NCBI GenBank assembly: GCA_026260175.1
Contig: JAKCWW010001134.1
Span: forward strand, 51,075 to 79,616
Source: Reticulitermes lucifugus
Taxonomy: Eukaryota > Arthropoda > Insecta > Blattodea > Rhinotermitidae
Reading direction: 5' to 3'
Length of the DNA stretch: 28,542 bases
Shown in pieces: positions 20,313-28,542 of the stretch (positions are counted from its first letter, which is position 1; each line of letters begins with the position of its first letter). The notes beneath the pieces are model-generated. The model saw nothing but the letters and a program-made list of their open reading frames with translations. It searched no databases and was not told the origin of the DNA. Both the position numbers and the translations under genes were made by a program.

Positions 20313-20995
20313 CAACTGTAAAGAAGAACAGTGTGTCTGATCAACCTGCTACTTGTCCACTGTGTGGTGCCACACTACGCCAGTCTCGCAACTTGCGTCG
20401 GCACTTGGAGTTGCTGCACTTTGGCGTCGGGAGGTCAACTGTCCGTGTACGGTCGCGGAAAGGCAGTGTACAGCAACAACAACAACAGCAACCTCAGCCT
20501 CAACAAACAGGGCAGCCAGGACAAGACATTTCGGCACCTCACACTCCTCGAACTCCACCCTCAGTTCCCTCATCTTTATCACAACCAGATCTTCACAGTC
20601 CACCTCCTGTAGTGTCACAGGCCACCAGTATTCATAGTCCAAGTCTTGGTTTAGTGATGCCTGCACAACAGATGACACATGTGTCGGCAGGTCCGACCAT
20701 CATGGGTCTTTCTCCCGTGTGTCAGAATGGACAGGCTTTACGAATACCTCGCCATGAAGATCTTCAGCAACAACAGCAGCAGCAGCCTCCGGCACAAGAT
20801 CGGCCTGGTGGTTCTGGTTTGTGCGAACCTGCGCCAGTCCTGGGGTGCATGCTGCCTCCTATGCCTTCGCCACATGACCCCATGTTTCGACAGCATCACA
20901 CGGACTTACTAAGAGGAGCGGGCTTGTATGCAGAGGCAAGGGCTCCTACACGCACCCCTGGTAATCCTGCTGGGATGCGGCAGGAGGTGGCCTGA
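20313..20995 (+). CDS. BTB gene, alternative terminal exon B (C2H2 finger, Q/P-rich tail)
   Basis: Acceptor TTTTTGTTGCAG precedes 20313, entering in phase 1 exactly as exon A does. It encodes 226 full residues to TGA 20993-20995, giving a 451-residue isoform. SDQPATCPLCGATLRQSRNL then RRHLELLHFG is a C-x2-C-x12-H-x4-H finger (C239, C242, H255, H260). It is followed by a basic run (STVRVRSRKG), polyglutamine tracts (Q7 from CAA/CAG codons near 20470, another near 20766), and Pro/Ser-rich disordered sequence. A conserved-looking end (LLRGAGLYAEARAPTRTPGN) closes the protein. The finger is paralogous to that of exon A (SDQP..CPLCG..LRQ.RNLRRHL), so the exons arose by duplication. The choice between A and B would exchange the finger. 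Confidence 0.9.
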
Positions 20996-21395
20996 GGCTA
21001 CGAGGTGTGGGAATCCACATTACCACAAGGCCATGTGTTTTAATTTTTGTGCTGGTTGACTGCTGTTGTAGTGCTTATGGTGCTGTTTTGTAGGTACTGG
21101 GTGAACTTGCACAGTAATGTTGATAACTTCATTTTGTTGCGTTATGTTGAAAGAACTAAGGTTTGGAAAGGGACCAAGATTCTATGCAATCCTTTGTGTT
21201 TGTATATGTCATTCAGCTAAAACAAGTTTATCCCTGTACTGTGTGTAAGACAGTATTGTACACTTCATAACGATTGGTTTGAAGCCAGCTCAGCTGCACT
21301 GGTTGTTTAGGACTATTTATTTCACACTGTATGTTTTTTCAGGTGATAGTTGGTGACTTTTCGGTTACAGCTTGTAAAGACAGATGGGATAAGAA
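20996..21395 (+). other. Start of the 3' UTR of isoform B
   Basis: Follows the stop directly, with no frame and no canonical AATAAA close by. The 3' end of this transcript is not resolved. Candidates further on include AATAAA at 23669-23674. Confidence 0.4.
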
Positions 21396-21634
21396 CAGTG
21401 GCATAGCCAGGTTTTTTTTGGCACCTGGGGCGAGTAATCACAATGGCTGCCCCTAACAGAAATTATGTACTTTAAAAAAATAACAATTATTTATTGAATT
21501 TCCTTATATTGAACTCAGTAATTTAAAATTTGTTGAGTGCCGAAAATTAATTTTTTCATTAAAATCGTCATTTTGTCGTCCCTTCGACTCTGTTGCCCAG
21601 GGGGGCTGCACCCCCCGCACCAGCTATGCCCCTG
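21396..21634. mobile_element. hAT-like MITE in the downstream region of exon B
   Basis: The left end CAGTGGCATAGCCAGG matches inverted right end CCAGCTATGCCCCTG. 8-bp duplications flank it with two mismatches (GATAAGAA at 21388-21395, TGTAAGAA at 21635-21642). The interior is short, with GGGGGCTGCACCCCCC near the right end and no coding capacity. The CAG.GGCATAGC terminus and 8-bp target fit hAT. Confidence 0.8.
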
Positions 21635-21642
21635 TGTAAGAA

Positions 21643-23320
21643 CACTATTCACCTAGCATTTGCATGCTGAGATGCCTTCTGGTTTGTCTGATAATTAAAA
21701 GCATACTTATTACTGTGTCTTCGTGATTTTATGCAGTTCATTAACATGAGGAAAGCAACTTGCTTGTGCTGCATACTGAAGAAGACACAATATTATCTGA
21801 AGAAACTGGAGAAGACATTCTGAGGAATGGAATGCTGGATGAAGCAGGCCTCTTGAAAGTGCCACACCACCGGTGTGCTCTACAGTTTTGCAGCAAGCTT
21901 CTGATTGAAGCAAATATGGCGGTTATAAGCAGTGTGTACTTGGTAAACATTGTCTGCTGACTGCCTTGTGTCCGGCTGGTACATGCTTCATGGACTACTT
22001 GAAGCAAAAAGCTCAGCCAAACGCCCAATCTCCAGACGAGTAATTTTTGCAGTCTTCTTACTGACATGAAAGCAGTGAATGGTAAGCCTAAATGTATGTT
22101 TAAAGCACAAGTTGTGAAGGTAATTGATGAGGTATTAGACAATACTGAATATGATGGATGATCATCCACGAGATTGGCAGAAATGTCCACTGTTTACTTC
22201 ACGACATCTGTGCTGAATTCTCGTTCCAGGTATTGGTTCCTATCCTCAGTTACATTGTTTTGACCTGTATCATTCCTAGAAATCTGTCGGTTGAATTACA
22301 TTACACTCTGTATATTCTTCTGGGTTATGATACTATATAGTCATGTAAGTTGACACCAGTGTTTTGGAGGAATGCACACACTTTGTCGCTGATGATGGAG
22401 ACGCAGCATATTTCCTCATAACGATGGTATACACCTGGAAGGCTACATGGTGCTACAACCCAGAAGATGAGAATCAGAAAAGTAATGAAATTAAATGTAT
22501 TATAAGCATTAAAGCAATAGAAGTGTATGGTATTGGTTGTCACGGTGGCAAGTGTTCTGCAGATGGCAGCTGAATGGTGGAAGGGTGTCCAGAAACTTTA
22601 TATGGTTAGAGATGTGTATCATGTCTGTTTTATAAAATTTTAATATTATATAGATGTTCTTCCTATCCCTTGTGTAGAACCATCATTTCAGATGTTCGTC
22701 TTCCTGTGGTGATGCTGTAAATATAGATTTTTTTGTTGTAAGACTTGAGAACAAATTTTTTTACATATATGTAGTTTATGTAAGAGAATCATTTTATTAA
22801 CTTGTTAATAACTCTTGCAATTTTAAAGAAAAGAGGAACCTGCTGAACATAATTGTAATGTGCAAGGTGCTGAAACCGTTCTTTAGTGTCTGAAGGGACC
22901 TTCAGTGTTATTGTACACAACTGAGGATGATGTAATTATGCACCGTGATGGATGTAATCATTTGACTGTAAAGAAACTGGCAGCTTTCAGTAAATCACTT
23001 AACTAATCGTATGTTAGGCTTTTACCTGTTTCTGTTTGTACAGTCTAATGTTTTGTTTACTCATTTGTGATAACTCATAATTATTTTATTAAAACAACAA
23101 GAAATAACATCCGTGATTTGAGGCTTCTGCCGCCATGTTTGGGTTTTTGTACTTCTCCTAATTTATTTATTTGTTTTTAATATTTCCTTCCTTGTTTTTA
23201 CTTTATTCCATTTGTTTTCCATTAGTCGCACCTCCTGCACCTGGCTGTGACTTTACCGTCCCGGGTACGGTTTTCAGCTAGGTTTACCCCTAAGCTTTTC
23301 AACCTTGTCTCTGTCCCACC
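21643..23320. other. Mostly unrecognised sequence
   Basis: Open frames on both strands at 21741-22190 have no splice context or domain. A fragment at about 22425-22465 (ACAACCCAGAAGATGAGAAT) belongs to the GAAGA cassette family; its minus strand reads FWVVAPCSLPGVYHRYE, a phrase I associate with cockroach repeats. AT-rich elsewhere. Confidence 0.4.
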
Positions 23321-23329
23321 TCCTTCAAG

Positions 23330-23560
23330 CTGTTTCAACCCTTTTGGCTGTCATCACGCTTACTGATTGCCACTCCCCACCCACACCTTCCCCTATGCAT
23401 ATATAGTGTACCCTCTTGCCGGCTTTCTTTTCCTCTTGGACTTCTTGACCCTTGAAGATTGGACCGATACGTTGTCCCGAAACGTCGGTGAAGGATTACC
23501 AGTCGACGCTGCGTAATACCCCAGAAGAGCGCAGATCTCAACAAATAATATCTGCACGGA
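23330..23560 (-). repeat. Blattodea-type repeat with GAAACGTCGG cassette
   Basis: Minus-strand translation SALFWGITQRRLVILHRRFG then TTYRSNLQGSRSPRG is a phrase I recall as very common in cockroach and termite sequence and as repeat-derived. On the plus strand the same bases are CTTGAAGATTGGACC, GTCCCGAAACGTCGG and CCCCAGAAGAGCGCAGATCT. This is the cassette, with a GGAC/GTCC hairpin. The 69-codon frame is not a host gene. Confidence 0.65.
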
Positions 23561-24376
23561 AAAATTAAAGTTTACGTTGTTGCGTCTGTGACATTTTTAA
23601 GGGTTAATGAGTATGGCTACATGATACAGGCCGAACATGTGCATTTGATACGGCTGAAGTCATAAGGAAATAAACAATTATGAAATGTAGAATGTTTTCC
23701 TGTGCTGTGGAATATAAATTTAAGTTTGGAAATTGTGAAACATCGAGATTCTGCGGTAGTGTGCTCATGCAGTGCGATATACAACCCGAGTTTTTTTTTA
23801 TAAGCAAATGAATGAATAAGTAATTAATATACCCGGTATTCTTTGGTTTGTGACTGCTAGGTGCGTGATTACTGTCTGAAGGAACTGAAAAAGTTTACAT
23901 GCTGTCAGCAACAGGCATCATGTAACCTTAGTAACTGTCATAAAATTGGCCTCGGAGATGTAGCAGGTCCAAACAAGAGGTATCACGATTTAATATAACT
24001 TTCAGTGTAATGACAGGACTAATCATTTACCTTAGCTAGTAACTGTAAGGTGTTCTTCAGGGTTTCGCCAACATTTGAATATTTTGGAACAACGGTAACA
24101 AATCAAAACTACATTGGCAATTACATTAAGGGCAGACAAAGCTTTTGGGAGCACGCAGTGTCATTCACTTTAGAATATTTTGTATTTTTATCTCGTGTCA
24201 AAACATCTGAACATACGAAGCTGTAATTTTCTATGTTTTGATTCTCAGATGTTTGATATAATTAACCAAAACTAATGCTGTACCGTTATGTTATTGGCAC
24301 CTGGTAGCCTAGGGCCCTGCTGGTACACATTTTTTTAGCGGCCCCTCCTGTAATTGTTGCTTTATGCACAGGCTTG
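23561..24376. other. Non-coding, nothing firm recognised
   Basis: Includes an AATAAA at 23669-23674 and a possibly repeat-derived GC-rich patch at 24297-24353. No gene or bounded element called. Confidence 0.4.
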
Positions 24377-24378
24377 CA

Positions 24379-24660
24379 GAGTAGGGGAGAGGGGGGCTAG
24401 TTGGCTACAGGGGTAAGTTGGCAAAAGGGCCATAACTCCCAAAGATGGCGCAGGATAGCAGCACCTGTCAATTTGTACTGTTCAATGACTTCTCCTGAGA
24501 CGCTATTCCTTACGAATAGCGTCAAATTTGTGTAGGTCAGATTGTAGCCCAAGAGTGTTGCTAGCCACAAGTGCCGCTATATTCAACTTAACGTGTACAG
24601 GAAAAATGTGAAAAATTATAACGTGAAAAGTGTGCCAACTATCCCCCCTCTCCCCTACTG
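24379..24660. mobile_element. MITE with G-rich terminal inverted repeats
   Basis: The left end GTAGGGGAGAGGGGGG followed by CTAGTTGGC is mirrored at the right by GCCAACTATCCCCCCTCTCC then CCTACTG; about 25 bp pair with one mismatch. The interior also has a short palindrome ACGCTATTC/GAATAGCGT (24500-24526). No coding capacity, and no target duplication could be fixed. Resembles widespread arthropod elements with GGGGAGAG ends; superfamily not assigned. Confidence 0.75.
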
Positions 24661-25160
24661 GAATATGAATGTGATACGAAAAGATTTGGGACTGATATAA
24701 AAGATAATCTATAAACATAAGTTATCTGTTTTGTTGTACAAGACCCTGGAACAACTGTGTCTCAGTGCACTGGTTAACTTCGTCTTTACGTTTTGTGTCA
24801 GGTGCAACTTAACCTTAGCTTTTATTTGCTTGTACGTCACATGTTACACCCGTTTTGTGATATCTCAGTGGCTCACATAAAGCATTTTTAACCTTAATTA
24901 TTTAAAACGTCTCCTGGAGATTTTTGACTTAATATCTTATTAGCGTACTGTTTTTAACTTCAGTCTTATTAAGTAGTCGCCATATTATACTTCAGTTTTA
25001 ACGTTTTATGTGTCCTACTTCTGTTGTCTACATGCTTTTTGTTGTCTTGTTTTCTCCAGTGTACACTTTGCCATCTCTCTTGCTGTAAGACAGAAGAGCT
25101 GTCCACGCAGTGAATGATGATTGACTGCAGATAGTGTAATTAAGTGAAGCTGGTAATGAA
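24661..25160. other. Non-coding, nothing recognised
   Basis: AT-rich, with no bounded repeat and no exon candidate. Confidence 0.4.
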
Positions 25161-25245
25161 GAATACCGTCGTCTGGGATTTGAGGTCGATTTTGGAAGAA
25201 CCTATTGCCTCCGTCTTCAGGGTAGATGATATTGGTAATGTACTT
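25150..25245 (+). repeat. Decayed Blattodea-type repeat fragment
   Basis: The plus strand reads MKNTVVWDLRSILEEPIASV then FRVDDIG, which I recall as a frequent repeat-derived phrase in cockroach and termite sequence. The surrounding 117-codon frame (25144-25497) runs on into the oppositely oriented candidate exon and is not a gene. Confidence 0.45.
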
Positions 25246-25367
25246 TATGGTCTGACAAAAGAGATATTTGTGTCAAGAGTGATGATGATTCATAATAGTG
25301 GACAGCGTAATTATAAGTGTCGTTACAGTGTGAACACTTTTTATGGCATGGTTTATGAAGGTTGCTG

Positions 25368-25595
25368 TTACACAACTAAGTTCAATTCTCGGCTGGACTC
25401 TGCGTGCGGAAGGGCGTGCGCCACGATGAACGGCCATTGGCGTAAGGTGATACGATCCAGCTGGCCCTGCAGCAAGAAGATGAGATCGTCCAGGTAGCGG
25501 ATATCTTGAATGTCTTCAATATCTTGAATGTCTTCAATATCTTGTGTCAGGTGCTGCGTCTGCGCAGTCACGTGCGTTACAACACTATCCTGCAA
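25368..25595 (-). CDS. Candidate minus-strand terminal exon, unknown protein
   Basis: On the minus strand, TAGTTTTACAG ends at 25596, a second AG in TTGCAG ends at 25590, and both keep the same frame in phase 0. The frame then runs to TAA at 25368-25370, giving about 75 residues: DSVVTHVTAQTQHLTQ, an internal IEDIQD repeat, RYLDDLIFLLQGQLDRITLR, QWPFIVAHALPHAESS and a hydrophobic end. Codons are strongly gene-like (GAC, CTC, ATC, TTC, CTG, CAG, GGC, GTG) and locally GC-rich against an AT-rich background. An amphipathic helix around LDDLIFLLQGQLDRI is plausible. I recognise no family. The upstream exons were not found and may lie beyond the elements at 25689-26469. A fragment from an inserted gene copy is the main alternative. 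Confidence 0.45.
   Translation of the reverse strand: MQDSVVTHVTAQTQHLTQDIEDIQDIEDIQDIRYLDDLIFLLQGQLDRITLRQWPFIVAHALPHAESSRELNLVV
25503..25544. repeat. 18-bp tandem repeat, 2.3 units, in frame with the candidate exon
   Basis: The unit ATCTTGAATGTCTTCAAT is repeated exactly twice plus six bases. On the minus strand it encodes IEDIQD repeats, and the unit length preserves the frame. Confidence 0.9.
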
Positions 25596-25818
25596 CTGTA
25601 AAACTAGGTAAGACAACCACGTGGTCACCCTTGATGTGTCACCACAAGTGTGATATTGCATTACACCTTGTCATTTCTGTATGCAGATCAGGGATGTCCA
25701 AACTTTTTTTGGCAAAGGGCCACAACCGTTATTGCGGGATGGTTCGCGGGCAACAAGTGTAAAAATCATGATAAGTGGTACACCTAACCGCCTAAATTAT
25801 TGTGTAATTTTTATTATA

Positions 25819-26066
25819 CAGTAGTCCCCCCGTATCCGCGGGTGATACGTTCCAAGACCTACCGCGGATACCCAAAACCGCGGATAGTAGCGAACGCTAT
25901 ATATAAAAGAGCAGAGTAAACTTTAGATCGACTAAAGTCGACGCTGGCAAATTAAAACGTAAATACTTAAATCGACCATNGTCGACTTTGGCAGTGAATG
26001 TGTTAATATTTTCGGTCCGCAGTAAACCGCGGATAACTGAAACCGCGGGTACGGGGGGTTCTACTG
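25819..26066. mobile_element. Pogo/Tigger-like MITE nested in the hAT element
   Basis: Ends CAGTAGTCCCCCCGTATCCG and, inverted, CAGTAGAACCCCCCGTACCC, with TA on both flanks (25817-25818 and 26067-26068). Further internal symmetry: CCGCGGATA and TATCCGCGG motifs, and CGCGGATAACTGAAACCGCG at the right. 248 bp, no transposase. Its insertion into the hAT element sets a relative age. Confidence 0.85.
25980..25980. other. Ambiguous base (N)
   Basis: A single N inside the nested element, in the second of two similar ATCGAC...GTCGAC palindromes. Likely an unresolved base in a repeat. Confidence 0.95.
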
Positions 26067-26207
26067 TATGTATAATTTACAAATGTGGCCAGGGGCCGCA
26101 TAACACAACCTGGTGGCCCGCGGGTTGGACACTCATGGTATAGATCATTTTTTAAACTGCAGAAACACAAGGTTACATTGCATGTGTGCTTTTATTGTAT
26201 CTTAATT

Positions 26208-26469
26208 CCATGGAGCAGCGTAACTTGGGGAGGGGGGGCGGGGCAAATCGACCATGGGTATTCGGGCTTTAACTTATGAAGGAGTCGAGTTAAAAAGAGG
26301 CGGAAGATTGGTTTGAACCAGTTCTTAATATACATACACCCCTTTCCCCCATTCTCAGCCCAATTTTTTATTTGCCCCTTTTCAGCTCAGCAGCCTAAAA
26401 AACTGTTCTCAGGTAGAAGGCATTGGGGGAGTGTTTGCCGCCCGCCCCCAAGTTACGTCTCTGCCACGG
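26208..26469 (+). mobile_element. TIR element family T1, copy 2
   Basis: Same orientation and order of blocks as 2616-2873: ATCGACCATGGGTATTC, GGAAGATTGGTTTGAACC, TATTTGCCCC and CCCCCAAGTTACG. The termini are inverted (CCATGGAGCAGCGTAACTTG against CCGTGGCAGAGACGTAACTT). A 76-codon frame inside is incidental. Confidence 0.7.
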
Positions 26470-26556
26470 AGTATAGTTGTAGGCGTTTAAATGTCTTTAA
26501 GGTGAACTTGAGCACGCGGTTCTTTCATGTCTTAAATCTTTAAGTTGCTCAGTACG

Positions 26557-27007
26557 TTACTGCCATTGTTTGGTGCAAATTAAACAAGGCTGATTAGATG
26601 CAATCCATAATGCAGTACACACATTTCCCACAAGCATTCTTCGCCTGTCGACTTTCGAAATGTTTTTAGCTGTTCCATTTACTCGTTTATGAAGGCATAG
26701 AAAGGGCGTGCTGCATAATACAGCACACAGAGTTACCAGCAGCCTTTGTTTGAAGCTTGGTTGAAAATGGGAATAATTAAATGCAACTTCATGAAAGTTT
26801 TCGGTACTGAATTTCAAAAAAATCCCTTGGAAGGGTTTGTTGGCTGAAATAGGATTTAGGGACAGCTTTTAGTGGAAGTCTTCCATATTGATTTTCAACA
26901 ATATATTTGTATGTGAATCGGCTTAATGGGATACAGAGAGAATTACATTTATGGCCATATTTAAACAAGTTTTTATTATGGATCAGTACAGCTGAGAAGT
27001 CTTCCAT
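26557..27007 (-). other. Minus-strand decayed open frames, unidentified
   Basis: Two overlapping minus-strand frames (26789-27007 and 26557-26817) read as one interrupted stretch with phrases such as HKCNSLCIPLSRFTYKYIVE and VDRRRMLVGNVCTALWI. No family is recognised, and the codons are AT-rich. It may be a relic of a repeat or of an old pseudogene. No function proposed. Confidence 0.2.
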
Positions 27008-27009
27008 TT

Positions 27010-27640
27010 TGGATATTTTTTATGGAATATGTGATACTATTTAAGGGATACATGGACCACCCCATTATGAATGTGTAAACTAGGTTTTGTTATGGAGCAT
27101 AATATGGCTGAAAGTCGAAATTGCGTGACAGCGTGTGTCAATAACAGTTTGAATGTTATGATTATTAGTAATTGAAGTAAGCACATGGCATAATGATACG
27201 GTTTAATGGGGACAATGGGAAAGTCATGCGCTCGTGACTTTACTATTTACTGACCAAATGTGTTTTGGAATCACAATACACTAATACATCTGATAAGGGA
27301 CCAGGTAGACTAAGTTCATTAAATTTTGATAAATTAATACTTCAGTTAAATCATGTTCAAGTTGAAAATGTCACAAAATGAAGTAACACCATTTAGTGTA
27401 ATTGAGTGCCGGAATGTGACTAGTCCTCGTTGGGGAGCTTTCAGTTGGCTGCAAGCTGAAGCCCGAATGTCCGGTTATTTGCTGGCGTCGATGTCATTTA
27501 AAGCCTAGTGGTTATTTTATATTCCACCAGATGTGACATGTGCAAGTTCCATATTCTACCAACAGAGTGCATTTGTTTTTTTAGGGATCTCAGAACCAAC
27601 AGTGATTATATTTTATACAACGTTAACTGATTAATTTTAA
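27010..27640. other. Non-coding, nothing recognised
   Basis: AT-rich with no gene or bounded repeat seen. Confidence 0.4.
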
Positions 27641-27646
27641 CAACCC

Positions 27647-27735
27647 AGACGAAGAGTATTTACTGCGCGGTACGAGCTGAATTTTAACATATCATTCAGG
27701 TTAATTTAGGTTTTATGACACAGCCAATGCAGTCT
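27647..27735 (+). repeat. Dispersed repeat, copy 2 (partner at 1457)
   Basis: AGACGAAGAGTATTTACTGC then GCGGTACGAGCTGAAT matches 1457-1492 in order and orientation. The similarity fades after the ATTCAGG block. Confidence 0.6.
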
Positions 27736-27737
27736 AG

Positions 27738-27962
27738 ATGGCGTTCGTAAAAATATGTCTTCGAAGTTTAGTAAGACAAAAGAGCAGGTATCACAACTGT
27801 AATGTGAATCCGTCTGTGTCTAATGCTACGAGTACTTGTAAATCTGCTTCGTATACTAATTCGAAGGAATTAAATCTTTCAGAATTACGTAGACATTCGA
27901 ATATTTTGCGAAAACGGCAACAAATAAAAATTGGATTGAAGAAGAAATTAAGAGGAAATTAA
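27738..27962 (+). CDS. Small open frame downstream of a repeat, doubtful
   Basis: 74 codons from an ATG in fair context (CTAGATGG). The product is basic, with a possible helix (SKELNLSELRRHSNILRKRQ then QIKIGLKKKLRG). No acceptor or donor borders, no recognised family. It directly follows a dispersed repeat, so a repeat origin is likely. Confidence 0.15.
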   Translation: MAFVKICLRSLVRQKSRYHNCNVNPSVSNATSTCKSASYTNSKELNLSELRRHSNILRKRQQIKIGLKKKLRGN

Positions 27963-28389
27963 ATTCTGGGAAAGCTTGCTACAGTTAAATTCAGAATATT
28001 TAGTTTATTTCCGTATCCTACCAAAAAATGTAAAGATCATCACTACAATTTTGCATCTTGATTCGCAGGGGTATTAACATTAGTCACTTAGAGAATAGAC
28101 TGAGGATGTTAAAGGATGTAGGAAGGAAATAGGAGGGACGTGGGGCAAAGTATATGGCCAATTATCATTAGATTAATGAAATCAAGGAGGATGAGATGGG
28201 ACGAGCACTTAGTACGCGTGGGTGATATGCTTGTCATGCGGGACTGATCGTGTTACCCAGCTCAGTGCCTTGTCTTTCTTAGTGTGGATTGCTGTACGGT
28301 GGAAGGCAGCTGTTTACCAACAGTTTACGGGAAGAAATTATATTTATGTTCCTTTAAATGCTTGAATAAATGAAGACTAGCAAAAATTG
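27963..28389. other. Non-coding, nothing recognised
   Basis: No feature supported. Confidence 0.4.
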
Positions 28390-28395
28390 TACATT

Positions 28396-28542
28396 AATTC
28401 TCCAATGGCGCAACAGCCCTTAGTGGGCCAAGGCCTTCTCAGTATCGAGGCTTCACGATCACACTCAGACACACCACATTCGGTAGGACTCCTCTAGACG
28501 AGTGACCAGCTCGTCGCAGAGACCTCTACCTGACAACACACA
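28396..28542. repeat. Possible SINE-like fragment running off the window
   Basis: GC-rich text starting near CAATGGCGCAACAGCCCTTA with a GGGCC.AGGCC block, abruptly different from the AT-rich flank. It resembles repeat heads seen in many insect genomes; only one copy is present here, so the call is tentative. Confidence 0.3.

Larger units (their letters stand above)
7391..20995 (+). other. BTB/POZ zinc-finger transcription factor locus with alternative 3' exons
   Basis: Coding exons are 7430-7615, 8813-8995, 9709-9823 and 10087-10275, then either 15222-15700 or 20313-20995. Junction phases are 0, 0, 1, 1 and every join keeps the frame open, giving 383 or 451 residues that share residues 1-224 plus a split codon. 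The layout (BTB, basic linker, alternative single-finger ends) matches BTB-ZF regulators such as lola, mod(mdg4), tramtrack and broad, which dimerise through BTB and vary DNA binding by 3'-exon choice. The BTB sequence is distinct from what I remember of lola, mod(mdg4) and tramtrack. A mamo-type orthologue is possible, but I cannot confirm it and give no symbol. Introns are packed with repeats. Confidence 0.85.
25689..26138. mobile_element. hAT-like element carrying a nested pogo-like MITE
   Basis: The left end CAGGGATGTCCAAACTTTTT and right end GGGTTGGACACTCATGG are inverted (TGTCCAA core). Between them are the GGGCCACA and GGGGCCGCATAA blocks seen in many hAT non-autonomous elements. A possible 8-bp target duplication is poor (ATGCAGAT against GTATAGAT). 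It is split by the younger element at 25819-26066. No coding capacity; the 72-codon frame at its left end is incidental. Confidence 0.65.

Noticed and set aside
20349..20678. 109-codon minus-strand and 93/94-codon plus-strand frames over exon B
   Set aside because: Shadows of the finger exon in other frames, produced by CAA/CAG repeats.
21741..22190. 149-codon minus-strand open frame
   Set aside because: Longest free frame in the region, but its composition (Ser/Leu-rich, no motif) matches a reverse shadow. The plus-strand text also has short frames, with no splice sites or domain.
23335..23544. 69-codon minus-strand frame reading like a conserved protein
   Set aside because: The phrase is one I recall as repeat-derived in cockroach and termite genomes, and here it overlaps the repeat cassette.

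Overview
This is an insect nuclear genome window of spliced genes embedded in dense, mostly decayed transposable-element debris. Exons are short, have GT/AG borders and are separated by kilobase introns. Several repeats (three copies of one family at about 1851-1990, 13020-13370 and 18220-18560, plus the cassette near 23330-23545) translate to phrases I remember from cockroach and termite genomic sequence. I therefore infer Blattodea; this rests on memory and not on a search.

Layout. Positions 1-4750 are non-coding and hold a pogo-like MITE, a hAT-like MITE, a TIR element and a reverse-strand tRNA-derived SINE. At 4751-5034 is the last exon of a plus-strand gene encoding paired LPxY motifs, resembling the tail of Commissureless-type adaptors. 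A 700-bp foldback retroposon sits immediately behind its stop codon, flanked by an exact 12-bp direct repeat, and carries the first AATAAA after the stop.

From about 7100 to 20995 lies the main gene: a plus-strand BTB/POZ zinc-finger transcription factor. A probable non-coding exon ends at 7177. Two exons encode the BTB domain (7391-7615 and 8813-8995). Two linker exons follow (9709-9823, with a basic nuclear-localisation-type cluster, and 10087-10275). Two alternative terminal exons then each carry one CPLCG-type zinc finger and their own stop codon: 15222-15700 (C2HC) and 20313-20995 (C2H2). All exon phases agree (0, 0, 1, 1), giving predicted proteins of 383 and 451 residues with a common 225-residue front. 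The 3' exons look like a tandem duplication, and the choice between them would switch the DNA-binding finger, as in the lola, mod(mdg4), tramtrack and broad families.

Positions 20996-28542 are again mainly repeats: two hAT-like elements (one with a pogo-like element nested inside), a MITE with long G-rich TIRs, and a second copy of the TIR element seen at 2616. A minus-strand stretch at 25368-25595 has strikingly gene-like codon usage and may be the terminal exon of an unidentified gene.

The most unusual overall pattern is a short cassette, CTGA(A/T)GATG - hairpin - (C)GAAAC(A)(C/T)GT, found on both arms of three unrelated-looking foldback elements and in at least three other repeats. Its layout recalls the hammerhead ribozyme core carried by Penelope-like retroelements.
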